Shown piece by piece: positions 36,101-46,539 of a stretch of 64,000 nucleotides of DNA (positions within the stretch are counted from its first letter, which is position 1; the number at the start of each line of letters is the position of its first letter). This DNA comes from Valencia hispanica. Its lineage: Eukaryota; Chordata; Actinopteri; Cyprinodontiformes; Valenciidae. A program made the translations under genes and the position numbers. The notes below the pieces were generated by a model that did not search any database, had not been told where the DNA came from, and saw only the letters and a list, made by a program, of their open reading frames with translations. The stretch spans positions 49,018,041 through 49,082,040 of the forward strand of contig OY747714.1 in NCBI GenBank assembly GCA_963556495.2, read 5' to 3'.

Positions 36101-38819
36101 TTCATAGGAATTGGGAAGAAGATTGATGAGCTGGCGAGACAAAAGAGCACTCAGGATGTGGGCCAATGGAGAAAGAGCGTGGTGAATCACCTGTACTGGT
36201 CAGCCTCGACCTCCTCCTCAGGAGAAGAAGCTGTGGCTAAGTGGACTTCTGTGGCCAACCACATACAGGATGTTCACACCCATGACAATGCCCTGTTCCC
36301 ATGCTGTCAAAACAAGCCTCTGGTTGGGGAAAGAGCAAGGCAGTGGCTCAAACCAAGTATGTAATGACTATGCTTTTATCTGATTATATTTCAAATTATT
36401 TTGGACATTTTGCATTATCTTTCTAAACCATATACAATTTCCATTGATCATTTTGTGTGCAGGCACAGCAGCATGTGAAAGACTCTCAGCCATTTTATTG
36501 GCTCCACGATTTTTGAAGGACGTGGAGAAAATCAGCCCACTGTACCACACGTCCTACATAGAGGCATTTCACAGCCTGATCATCAGGTTCTCTCCAAAAA
36601 ATGTGGGCTTTTCCTTTAAAGGAATGATGGCCAAGTAATGAATACCGAAACCTTCTCAATGTATTTCTTTTTATTGCCTCATTATGTATTTTTTTGAAAC
36701 TGCAATGTCAATGTTGTTTTCTGTTTGTTTTGATTGCTCTAGGTTACAAATCTCAGGAATGCACTACAATGAGAACGCGAGACGCACACATGCCAGAACT
36801 GTTACCGGTGAGCTGAGGTACTCCATAGTGTATCCGAAGTACAAACATGGAGACTACACAGTGAGAGCTCTGAAGACCAAATCCACCACATGTACACTAC
36901 CGTTCAAAAGTTTGGGGTCACCCAAACAATTTTGTGTTTTCCATGAAAAGTCACACTTATTCACCACCATACGTTGTGAAATGAATAGAAAATAGAGTCA
37001 AGACATTGACAAGGTTAGAAATAATGATTTGTATTTGAAAGAAGATTTTTTTTACATCAAACTTTGCTTTCGTCAAAGAATCCTCCATTTGCAGCAATTA
37101 CAGCATTGCAGACCTTTGGCATTCTAGCTGTTAATTTGTTGAGGTAATCTGGAGAAATTGCACCCCACGCTTCTAGAAGCAGCTCCCACAATTTGGATTG
37201 GTTGGATGGGCACTTCTTGCGTACCATACGGTCAAGCTGCTCCCACAACAGCTCAATGGGGTTCAAATCTGGTGACTGCGCTGGCCACTCCATTACCGAT
37301 AGAATACCAGCTGCCTGCTTCTTCTCTAAATAGTTCTTGCACAATTTGGAGGTGTGTTTTGGGTCATTGTCCTGTTGTAGGATGAAATTGGCTCCAATCA
37401 AGCGCTGTCCACTGGGTATGGCATGGCGTTGCAAAATGGAGTGATAGCCTTCCTTATTCAGAATCCCTTTTACCCTGTACAAATCTCCCACCTTACCAGC
37501 ACCAAAGCAACCCCAGACCATCACATTACCTCCACCATGCTTAACAGATGGCGTCAGGCATTCTTCCAGCATCTTTTCAGTTGTTCTGCGTCTCACAAAC
37601 GTTCTTCTTTGTGATCTAAACACCTCAAACTTGGATTCATCCGTCCACAACACTTTTTTCCAGTCTTCCTCTGTCCAATGTCTGTGTTCTTTTGCCCATC
37701 TTAATCTTTTTCTTTTATTGGCCAGTCTCAGATATGGCTTTTTCTTTGCCACTCTGCCCTGAAGCCCAGAATCCCGCAGCCGCCTCTTCACTGTAGATGT
37801 TGACACTGGTGTTTTGCGGGTACTATTTAATGAAGATGCCAGTTGGGGACCTGTGAGGCGTCTGTTTCTCAAACTAGAGACTCTAATGTACTTATCTTCT
37901 TGCTCAGTTGTGCAACGCGGCCTCCCACTTCTTTTTCTACTCTGGTTAGAGCCTGTTTGTGCTGTCCTCTGAAGGGAGTAGTACACACCGTTGTAGGAAA
38001 TCTTCAATTTCTTAGCAATTTCTCGCATGGAATAGCCTTCATTTCTAAGAACAAGAATAGACTGTCGAGTTTCAGATGAAAGTTCTCTTTTTCTGGCCAT
38101 TTTGAGCGTTTAATTGACCCCACAAATGTGATACTCCAGAAACTCAATCTGCTCAAAGGAAGGTCAGTTTTGTAGCTTCTGTACCGAGCTAAACTGTTTT
38201 CAGATGTGTGAACATGATTGCACAAGGGTTTTCTAATCATCAATTAGCCTTCTGAGCCAATGAGCAAACACATTGTACCATTAGAACACTGGAGTGATAG
38301 TTGCTGGAAATGGGCCTCTATACACCTATGTAGATATTGCACCAATAATAGTCATTTACCACATTAGCAATGTATAGAGTGTATTTCTTTAAAGTTAAGA
38401 CTAGTTTAAAGTTATCTTCATTGAAAAGTACAGTGCTTTTCCTTCAAAAATAAGGACATTTCAATGTGACCCCAAACTTTTGAACGGTAGTGTATGTCAT
38501 AAAACAAGCTTGACATATATCAATCAATAAATAAATTTTTATTTGTAAAGCGCTTTACAACAACAAAAGTTGATCAAAGCGCTGATATGTATATATATAT
38601 GGATGAGTATTGTAATAATAATTATCTTGTATTTTTTCCCCAGTCTACATTGACAAGCTGATGGCTCTGCTGTTTGAGTGTGTGGTGCAGGATGCAGTGC
38701 CGTATCAAGAGCACTTAGACAAAATCCCTGTCCCTGAACCACTCTGTGCCCAGTACGAAAGGCCAGACAAAAAGGAGGCAGTGAGCAGGCACAGGTCACG
38801 ATTTTTCAAGACCACATAA
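33151..38819 (+). CDS. THAP-domain Kolobok-type transposase, 10 exons, open frame
   Basis: Exons inferred from canonical GT/AG sites with matching phases: 33151-33468, 34796-34968, 35074-35350, 35426-35603, 35683-35759, 35843-36029, 36108-36356, 36463-36634, 36743-36891, 38644-38819. They give 651 residues with no stop. Residues 1-90 are a THAP zinc finger (C5, C10, C48, H51, W29, an AVPT motif), which would bind element DNA. A zinc-ribbon-like 'CPGC...CPAC' pair follows in exon 3. The catalytic RNase-H-type core shows 'GGDMRADSPG' (D309/D313), 'VMDRHTG' (D376) and 'IEAFHSL' (E520), with 'HYFDPWHMGKG' and 'HYNENA' as family signatures. A further in-phase exon at 34531-34602 is possible. Intron 9 holds an intact Tc1/mariner element at its donor site. 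A domesticated host gene is the alternative, but the TTAA and terminal repeats favour a transposon. Confidence 0.85.
34531..34602 (+). other. Possible extra exon of the THAP transposase
   Basis: After a good acceptor ('atgttttcag') a 24-codon open segment contains 'MACQTDP' and 'ACVQAN', and ends at a weaker donor (GTGAAA). It is phase 0 at both ends, so it can be included or skipped without shifting the frame between exon 1 and the exon at 34796. Its Cys/Gln/Thr pattern resembles the next exon's start. Confidence 0.4.
36893..38494 (-). mobile_element. Tc1/mariner element, DD38E (Intruder-like), intact
   Basis: TA-bounded, 1.6 kb. Its ends are inverted: 'cactaccgttcaaaagtttg' left and its complement at right, about 25 bp before the arms diverge. 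It encodes an uninterrupted transposase on the minus strand. It inserted in the TA of a GTATGT splice donor of the surrounding transposase gene, leaving GT plus the element's first bases. Confidence 0.95.
37057..38100 (-). CDS. Tc1/mariner transposase, full length
   Basis: 347 residues, no stop or frameshift, starting 'MARKRELSSETRQSIL'. It has an N-terminal paired-type DNA-binding region with two helix-turn-helix parts (about residues 1-110), a 'GRPRCTT' hinge, and a nuclear-localisation-like basic stretch near 119-135. The catalytic core has D154 in 'WTDESKF', D244 in 'LQQDND' and E283 in 'NPIELLW', 38 residues after the second aspartate. That D-D-38-E spacing differs from classic DD34E Tc1 and fits the family described as Intruder (DD38E). 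It performs cut-and-paste transposition at TA. All visible motifs are intact, so this copy may be young and possibly active; activity is inference. Confidence 0.93.
   Translation of the reverse strand: MARKRELSSETRQSILVLRNEGYSMREIAKKLKISYNGVYYSLQRTAQTGSNQSRKRSGRPRCTTEQEDKYIRVSSLRNRRLTGPQLASSLNSTRKTPVSTSTVKRRLRDSGLQGRVAKKKPYLRLANKRKRLRWAKEHRHWTEEDWKKVLWTDESKFEVFRSQRRTFVRRRTTEKMLEECLTPSVKHGGGNVMVWGCFGAGKVGDLYRVKGILNKEGYHSILQRHAIPSGQRLIGANFILQQDNDPKHTSKLCKNYLEKKQAAGILSVMEWPAQSPDLNPIELLWEQLDRMVRKKCPSNQSKLWELLLEAWGAISPDYLNKLTARMPKVCNAVIAANGGFFDESKV
38520..38590 (-). mobile_element. LINE tail fragment
   Basis: 'tttttatttgtaaagcgctt' plus 'aaagttgatcaaagcgct' resembles a LINE/SINE 3' terminus in reverse orientation, within intron 9 of the transposase gene. 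Too short to classify. Confidence 0.45.
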
Positions 38820-39059
38820 GGTGAACTACACACACCAGAAGATAATATACAACAACACTATCCAGAATATATTTATGTGGTCACTACCTTATTTTGCTTG
38901 AGTAATACTGTTATAATGTAGCACATTCTATTGCTTGTATGTTTATTCACTGAACACTATGCCAGATAATCATTGTTATATTATAGCTTTCTTTCTGACA
39001 TGCCTGCATGCCAATGAGAACTAAAATCTTTTCAGAAAGCAGACATGAGTCAACAGACG

Positions 39060-39175
39060 TGGCTAACAATGAACCAGTGTGAGCAAGACGAGATGGACCA
39101 CTAGCAGGATTCGAGCCGCCAATTCTTCGTTCACAAGACGACCTGCTCCAGTCTGCACCACCATCGCCGCAGAAT
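39060..39175 (-). mobile_element. tRNA-derived SINE-like fragment
   Basis: On the minus strand, 'gagcaggtcgtcttgtgaac' followed by 'ggctcgaatcc' resembles the head of fish tRNA-derived SINEs, the latter being a B-box-like motif. It does not fold as an intact tRNA by eye and no SINE tail is clear. Confidence 0.45.
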
Positions 39176-39450
39176 GCGTACAAGTGTATGTTGTGAATAT
39201 AAATTAGTAAGTAATGTCGGGGTAAAGCGATTTGGTTGTTTTCAGGATCTAGAATGTGATAATGTCACAGGATCTAGTGGGGTAGGAGCAAGTTTTTCCT
39301 ATTAACTGCATTACACTTTCACAAGTCTTATCTAAAAAGAACGTTTATGAATTACAAAAATGATCATTAATATCAGTCACTGATTCCATGATCTCGGTAC
39401 AAGACCAAAAATTTCCTCAAAATAATTTCAACTTTATACAATATTATAGG

Positions 39451-39667
39451 CACATTAACTCGCTCACAGAATTTAAATCCACACTCAAAATTCACCTGTT
39501 TGAAATATCTCACTCACTGTGAAACCCACATTGTCCCGTTTTACTTGTATCTGTGTTATGTTTTATTTATATTTTATTTGTTTGCTTGTTTGTTTTTATA
39601 ACTTCTATTCTAAAGCGACCTTGGGTGTCCTGAAAGGCGCTTTTAAATAAAATGTATTATTATTATT
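39451..39667 (+). mobile_element. L2/CR1-type LINE 3' end, short insertion
   Basis: Encodes a C-terminal scrap ('FKSTLKIHLFEI'), then 'aaagcgaccttgggtgtcct' and an ATT-repeat tail. ATTATAGG flanks both sides (39443-39450 and 39668-39675), a likely target duplication. It lies in the spacer between the two Kolobok genes. Confidence 0.75.
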
Positions 39668-39675
39668 ATTATAGG

Positions 39676-40409
39676 CCTTTGGCGTCCTGTGATGTCACCT
39701 GAAACTTTTGTTTTAGACACATTATATGCATTAGGCTATTGATGGGCAGAATTAATATAAATGCCAGTTATTTGTAGACAATGCTCCTAACTCACAAAGT
39801 ATCCATCAGGTAGAATGCTGCTTATGCATCCCTCCCTCATAAGCCTGTAAATAAACTTTTAATTTTATTCCACGGTATGTATTTAACAACACTATGATTC
39901 ATGTGGCTAGCATATTGAGGATAGGACTAATGCCACAGATAAAGTACAGCTTTATAAAATCAACCAATTCATCATCCAACTGATGAGTCCATTTACACCC
40001 AATGCTGTTTTTTTAATTGTTTTTGTTATCAACTGGTATGTTTTGGGATTAATTTCTGTGGGTTGCGGACATTTGCACATTAAACTTCAAGGCAAACTTC
40101 AACAAAAACAAAATAAACAGCTCAATTATGTATTTTTAAATTTTTTACCTGTACAATCATGGTTAAAATGATAAATATATGTATTTTGTATATATTTTTT
40201 GAAGTTGTGGCTTTCCATGAAATGTAGAAATGCTACTGAGATAAAAGAACCCATTCTGTGGCTTAGCTTCAGCTATCTAGCTGTACAAGGGTGGAATAAG
40301 AATTTGCGGTGTGTAAACTATTGCTTTAAGCCAGCAATGACAGGTGTCTGGATTTTTATGACAAAACAAGCAATAAAAATGTTCAGAATGGGAATTGTGT
40401 TTATATTGT
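39676..40409. other. Spacer between the two converging Kolobok genes
   Basis: AT-rich, no coding signal. The 3' untranslated regions of both genes probably end in this region, along with 38820-39442. Confidence 0.45.
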
Positions 40410-41919
40410 TTATTGGCCATGACAATCCAGGGCAGGAAGGAACCCTGTGTAGGCCACATCCTCAGGGAACTCCTGCCTGATGCGGGTCACAGCACAGGAC
40501 GGGATCACCACGCGGATGTGTTGGCCGAGGTAGCCCCAACACCACCTGACCAGATTCCGGTATGCAAGGTGCCTGTAATTACTGCAATAGATGTTTTATG
40601 AGTTGTCAATCACATAATTGTATATCAATTATCCTGCAAAAACTAACCTTTGCACCAATGTCTCTGGCATCTCACCAAAGAGCTGGACGTATGTGCCATA
40701 CACTGCCTGCAGCACGTATGGGTTAAGGGCAACTGCCTCAAAACCTGGGTGGTCCGTAATATAGGTGTTTACACCCACCTGCTGACATCTGTGCATTACC
40801 TACCACAAATGGGTAAATTTATACTAGCTCAAATTGTGTAGGAACATTAATTGTTTTATGTGTGCTTTTATTTTATGCAATTATACCTTTGGCGTCTCCC
40901 TACAGCACACATTCTCCACTGGGGATAACGATGTGCAGTTTCGCACATAAACACCTGTTGATACAGAGTCATGGCTGCTTATGTCTGTATGATACCACAA
41001 TATCCATCTATGAACATATCTTCAATTTAATGTAAATATGAACCTATCAAAGAACCTATTAGCCATATTCAGGGCTTTCCACATAGACACAGACTAGCCA
41101 GCAATAATATGGAAGTAGCGGGGGCGACTAATATAATTTGAACAATGAATGTCCATTTTAGGATGAATAGAGTAATCAGAATCTTAATTCTACTCTGAAG
41201 CACTTAAACTGACCACTTCTCTTCTTTAAGAAGCCTTCCAGAGTCTACTGATTGGATTTTCTTTTTGGTGGCATCTTTCTCACACCTCTGGGCAGGAAGA
41301 AACCATGAACAGGAGAAGATTACTTATACTTATTATTATTACTACTACTACTGTTATGTGTGCCTGCATAATAAGCTGGGTATATTATATTCTCAGACAT
41401 TTGCTCAAGTATAATATTACATTAATACTACTATTATCAGTATATTATAATCATCATTATTATACAACATTTAAAGTAGCAATAAAAGCTGATTTGCACA
41501 GATAAAATAAAAAATCGGCTCCGACAGCCTGGTTTAACAACAACGCCGCCGTGAACATTATAGCCTTTCCGCATTGTCCATTTAGCTAGACCTGAGTCAA
41601 GAGCCCCATGATAACACTGGGTACAACGTGAGCGGGCTATATAGCCGGCAGCCGGCGCTTGTGGAAAGCACTGCATAATGCTAACACTAATGTACCATTC
41701 AGTAACGGGACCCATTCTGCGCTGCACTGAGGGCTCGGCAGGCTCATCAGTGCCGACGGCACCGGTGTCCTCGGGCAACGCGCGAGCCATCGGCTCAAAC
41801 ATGTACGGCTCAGGGCCATTAACCTCCTCAACTTCCACCTCTGGTGATGAAGGTGGAGAGAAATCCTCCACCTCAAAAGAGCGCTCGGTCGCGAAGCTGC
41901 TGTCACTGTCATTCTCCAT
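40410..41919 (-). pseudogene. P2X7 ballast-domain-like gene of the Kolobok element, one frameshift
   Basis: Four minus-strand exons with canonical splice sites: 41919-41696, 40954-40887, 40799-40648, 40572-40410. Exon 1 is acidic, with 'PEPYMFEP' and ending at a tryptophan. Exon 2 supplies the cysteine cluster ('WCLC', then 'ENVCCRE' in another frame). Exon 3 carries 'TDHPGFEAVALNPYVL'. Exon 4 carries 'YRNLVRWCWGYLG', 'RVVIPSC' and 'IRQEFPED'. This layout matches the cysteine-rich cytoplasmic (ballast) region of P2X7 receptors and the many fish proteins labelled P2X7-like. No channel transmembrane part is present. The exons sum to 607 bases, one too many; an extra A within 'gcgaaactgc' of exon 2 explains it, so this copy is probably inactive unless that is an assembly error. 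Role in the transposon is unknown. Confidence 0.75.
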
Positions 41920-42117
41920 AATTACAAATTAGCTGTCAGTCACGGCGCCAATGTGTCAATCACAGCCCAGACCACGCCCAACTGTAAACCCCCCTGCTTG
42001 TCCCCTGTGACGGTTAGTCCGTTGAGCAACGCCCCTTTTAGATATCAATTTCAAATTTTCTTGTGGGCGGAGTAAGGCTGGGCACTGGTGTTTAGTTGCT
42101 CTTTGATGCTATTTTAA

Positions 42118-42640
42118 ACTCAATTGGCTTTACTCAAAAAGTACAGGGGCCCAACCACTTGGGCAAACACACTTTGGACCTTGTACTGACATACGGTATT
42201 GAGTGTTAGGCAATAACAGTCCACCCACATAACCCGGTCCTGTCTGACCACTTCTTGATAACTTTTGAATTTACTTTAACTGACCATCTTAAATCTCAAA
42301 GAAAATTTCATTATAGTAGAACTTTATCAGACAATGCTGTAACAATTTTTAAAGAATCTGTTCCATTCTTACTTTCCTCAGTGTCTCAGAGTAACACAGT
42401 GGATGGCAGCAATTCTATCTCTAACCTTTCAGTAATTGATGGTCTGGTTCACAGCGTTACGTCCTCATTGCATTTGGCATTAGATAGTGTAGCCCTCTTA
42501 AAAAAGAAAGTGGCTAGCCATTGGAGGCTGACTCCTTGGTTTAACGTAGAGTTGCAAACTTTAAAGCAGAATATTAGGAAGTTGAAGAGAAAATGGCGCC
42601 CTACACACCTATTCTACCTATTATTCCTATTTAAGCTGGA
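42118..42640 (+). pseudogene. L2-type endonuclease end and linker remnant
   Basis: Contains 'LSDHFLITFEFTL' (the SDH motif of the endonuclease C-terminus) and a linker with 'LKKKVASHWRLTPWFN'. It continues the endonuclease piece at 32463-32560 across the Kolobok insertion. The frame is interrupted near 42207 by a stop. Confidence 0.75.
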
Positions 42641-42687
42641 ATAACAGTCTACTATTATATAAAAAGACCCTTCGACAAGCTAGAACA

Positions 42688-44504
42688 TAGGGCTGCACGA
42701 TTAACCTTTATCGCATCGATACTGAGGTTTTAACTCCTGCGATAACCTAACCTCAGGAGGCTGAGGTTTTTTTCCCGCCCCTGACATTTGAGTGACAAAC
42801 CTATTCACCAATCAAAATGGTTGAGTCTCACATTCCTGGCATGCTGGCCAATCAGAAATGGTGATGGGAAACAAGCTTGTATGCAGAGCAGTGTTGCCAA
42901 CTTGGTGACTTTGTCACTATATTTAGTGACTTTTCCGACCCCCCCCGGCAACGGTTTTTTTCAAAAAGTGACTAGTGACAATGACAAATCTAGCAACATT
43001 TCCATGTGTTGCTAGAGATTTTTGGCGACTTGTTCAATGTGAAAGCAGAATTTATTTATCGCTAATCTCAGCGGGTAGCGGGAGAGGAACCTGGCTGCAG
43101 ATCTCTGCTGTCAGTCTCTCTCCGCTGCCGCGCTCAGGTAGGATTGCCAACCCTTCCGTAAAAAACGGAATTGTCCCGTATTCAAAGAAAATATTATACG
43201 TATTAAGGTGAGAAGGAACGCGATTTGTCCTGTATTTCAGCTAGAATGAAAAGACACAAAGCTCGAGTTATTCTGTGTCTTTACGCTGCGCAGCTGCCTC
43301 GTCTTCTCTCATTCTCTCCTGTTCCTCCTTCAATCATGAAACTGATCAATGATCAGCTGATTGGCTTTTCTGTTGCAGTCCTGTTTCTGTTTGTTTATCC
43401 CGGACTTTGAGCAGATAGAAGAAACCAGCGGCTGTCCCGCTAAACAACAGCAGCACGTTTAAGCTTGATAACCTGTTTTTAGAATTGATTTAATATTACT
43501 TTGTGATGTTTGCTGAAGCCACAGCCTTAAAAGCTGCTGGTCATGATATCGGTTTGGATATGTGGTGAGATGGAAATATGAAGATGAAACCAGGAGATGT
43601 TCTTACTGAATCATATATACTTTTCTTTCTTATTCTCATTTAAAATGTCTAGCTTTTAATAAATAATTATCTGAATCTTACAACCATAAATCCTTCGTAT
43701 ACAGTAAATATTAAGTCTAATACAGAATCTTAGTAAGCTATAGTACTTTTTCCTTCAGGAAGGTACCATCTGTGCAGTCTGCAGTTCTGTCAAAGAAAGA
43801 TGTTGAATTTGTTTAATTATTATAGAAAAATAATTAATTTCTGTGCAGTTGTTTTACACGTGCATTAAATTAAAGTCGAATAGGTCAATTAAGCATCATG
43901 AGGTGGAGGGTGGGGTTGGTTCCTTATTTTTTTTGCTGGGAGTTGGCAACCCTACTGCCAAGTTCCTACGTCTTATCTTGCAGAAGGCTGGATAAGGTCT
44001 TGTTTTTAATTGTTAGTCATTTATTTTAAAATGTATGCAATATAACAGTTTCATGTTTAGTAAATGGCAATGGACTGCAGAAGATTTTATTTTCTAATTG
44101 TAAATCTAAATCTAATAAGAGTTCATTTTCTATTTTTCAATGGCAAAGATTCGTCAATTAAAAAAAAAAAAATTAGGCTACCTGTTTAGGTTAATTTCCA
44201 TTATGTCTTATTATTTTTTGATATTTAGGTTCAGGTATTTAATAATCACAAAGCATTGAACAATCTCATTACCTCAATCACTATGTAGTTTATATTAGAG
44301 ATTTTTCAGGTTCAACAGCAGACAATTGTTCGCATGTGCATCAAGTTGTACAAGACTGTGTTGTAAAATTAATGATATATTTCATTGATAATTCTATTTT
44401 TCTGCACTTAAAAGTATTGAAAGTAAAAATCGAAAATCGCATCGCAATTGGAATTTTTGTCAGAAAAAACGCAATTGGTTTTTTGTTAAAATCGTGCACC
44501 CCTA
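42688..44504. mobile_element. hAT-type element with 8 bp duplication, internally nested
   Basis: TAGGGCTGCACGATT at the left and the complement of TAGGGGTGCACGATT at the right are inverted termini. CTAGAACA lies on both sides (42680-42687 and 44505-44512), the 8 bp duplication of hAT transposons. No transposase is present. Inside are two further hAT-like pieces: from about 42892 ('agtgttgccaacttggtgac') and 43139-43957 (ends 'taggattgccaac' and complement of 'tagggttgccaac'). Confidence 0.9.
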
Positions 44505-44857
44505 CTAGAACAGCATATTTTTCATCATTAATAGAGGCGAATCAAAACAATCCTAGGTTTCTTTTTAGTACAATTGCCAAACTTACACAGAGTCATAGCT
44601 CTGTTGAGCCAACTATTCCCCCAGCTCTTAGCAGTGATGATTTTATGGTTTTATGGATAAATGTAATCTTCATAAATAAAATTAATTCTATTAAAAATAA
44701 AATCATTGGCACCCTCCCAAACATGATTACTTCTTCCTCAGTAAATGAGGCAGTATCGGAAAGAACTGTAGAACCTCAGTTGTGCTTAGGCAGTTTTGAT
44801 TCAGTTGAGCTTTCGGAATGATCAAAAATATTAGGCTCATCTAAACCTTCAACTTGT

Positions 44858-45995
44858 ATGTTGGACCCAATCCCAACCAAATTATTTAAAGAAGTGTTCC
44901 ATTTGGTTCCTGGCCCCATTTTGGATATGATGAATCTATCCTTAGTAAACGGATACGTACCACAAGATTTTAAAATAGCTGTAATTAAACCTTTACTCAA
45001 GAAGCCTTCCCTTGATCAAGATGACTTAGTGAATAACAGACCTATATCTAACCTTCCTTTCTTATCCAAAGTCCTTGAGAAAATTGTTGCTAATCAAGTC
45101 TGTGAGCATCTAAACAGTAACGATCTGTTTGAAGAGTTTCAGTCAGGTTTTAGAGCTCATCATAGCACTGAAACATCACTGGTGAAGGTTACTAATGATA
45201 TTCTCATGGCCTCAGATAATGGACTTGTGTCTGTTCTGGTTTTGTTAGATCTCAGTGCTGCTTTTGACACAGTCGATCATAATATTCTCTTAGAAAGCCT
45301 TGAACATGTTGCAGGGATCAAAGGAACAGCACTAGGCTGGTTTAAATCATATTTGTCTGATAGATTCCAGTTCATTCATCTAAATGATAAATCATCTTCA
45401 CTCTCAAGGGTTACTTGTGGAGTTCCACAGGGTTCTATGCTTGGACCAATTCTTTTCACCATATATATGCTTTCAATTGGTAGAATCATTAAACAGCATG
45501 GGATACATTTCCTCAGCTATGCCGATGATAGACAACTATATTTATCCATAAATTCTGATGAACCCAGTCAGTTAGGTAGATTACAGGCACGTCTGGAAGA
45601 CATAAAATCATGGATGACTCTAAACATTTTGCTCTTAAATTCTGACCAGACAGAAGTAGCTGTCTTTGGACCAGACGTTCTAAAAAATAAACTGCTTAGT
45701 CAATCACTTCATCGATGGCATTAATTTGGCCCCCAGTAATAACGTAAAGAACCTCGGCGTTATTTTTGACCAAAACTTGACATTTAAATCCCATATTAAA
45801 CAGGTTTCTAGGATTTCTTTCTTTCACCTCCGGAATATTGCTAAAATTAGAAACATCCTGTCCAGGAGTGATGCTGAGAAACTAGTCCATGCATTTGTTA
45901 CCTCAAGGCTGGACTACTGTAATTCTTTACTATCAGGAAGTCCACAAAATGCAATTAAAAGCCTTCAGTTGATCCAAAAGAGTTCTGATGAATAA
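44858..45995 (+). pseudogene. L2-type reverse transcriptase, one frameshift
   Basis: A 288-residue open segment covers the reverse-transcriptase fingers and palm: 'LDPIPTKLFKEV', 'NNRPISNLPFLSKVLEKIV', 'FQSGFRAHHSTETSL', 'LLDLSAAFDTVDH', 'GVPQGSMLGPILF' and the active-site 'SYADD'. After a frame change near 45720 the thumb follows ('NLGVIFDQNLTFKSHI', 'LVHAFVTSRLDYCNSLL'). The next stretch is split by the TTAA element at 46053. The order and motifs are typical of L2 (Maui-like) elements of fish. Confidence 0.9.
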
Positions 45996-46052
45996 TAAAA
46001 GGAGAGATCACTTTTCTCCTGTTTTAGCTTCCCTTCGTTGGCTCCCTGTTAA

Positions 46053-46539
46053 AGGGGCTATATGCAATTATTTGAAATTTAAACTTCCGACTGACACCTG
46101 TCGCCAATAAAGGAAATACTCTTCCTTTCTGTTTGCTCTCGCAGCGCGCGCTCGTACGCCGGTCGCTCTTAATTTTCAATCTTTTTCGGGCCCTTGTCAG
46201 AGGTTCAGCTTTTTTAGTCATATGTGGAGTTACTGCTGGTGTCAAAGTTGTCCTTGGTCTCTTCTGTGTATTCGCACAATCCATTGAACTGCTTGCGAGT
46301 GCTGACTAGCGGTGGTGGCAGAGTGATCTGAAACATTTAACAAGACGTCACTTCCGCAGACAGCGCGGGAAAATTCGACCTGACAGAAAATAGAAAAAAT
46401 TGGATACAGGCTTATAGGTGCACCCACTGTGACCTGACAAGGTGTCAATATGCTCATCAGGAGATGTTTGAGTCATAAATGGTCAAATAAAAAGGCTATT
46501 GTTACGTTTATTTTCGGGAAAAAGTTGCATATAGCCCCT
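46053..46539. mobile_element. Non-autonomous TTAA element with perfect 15 bp termini
   Basis: AGGGGCTATATGCAA at the left end is repeated exactly in inverted form at the right, and TTAA flanks both sides (46049-46052, 46540-46543). Removing it restores the L2 reading 'LRWLPV-KSRI'. TTAA plus an AGGG start suggests a Kolobok-type MITE; piggyBac is the alternative. Confidence 0.9.

Larger units (their letters stand above)
32561..42117 (+). mobile_element. Kolobok-like DNA transposon, 9.5 kb, two genes
   Basis: TTAA lies at 32561-32564 and 42114-42117, inside an otherwise continuous L2 LINE. The left terminus is AGGACAACTAAGCACC. The right carries the inverted match GGTGTTTAGTTGCTCTT, but nine extra bases sit between it and the TTAA. 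Inside are a THAP-domain transposase gene on the plus strand and a P2X7-ballast-like gene on the minus strand, converging. Later insertions inside it are a DD38E Tc1/mariner element, an L2 tail (39451-39667) and a SINE-like fragment. TTAA targets and THAP-bearing transposases are known features of the Kolobok superfamily. Confidence 0.85.

Noticed and set aside
33151..38819. Ordinary host THAP gene
   Set aside because: TTAA sites, inverted termini and interruption of an L2 LINE at exactly those points show that the gene lies within a transposon; domestication cannot be excluded without other species.
39060..39175. Possible tRNA gene
   Set aside because: Only B-box-like and head similarities; no complete cloverleaf, so treated as a SINE-like fragment.
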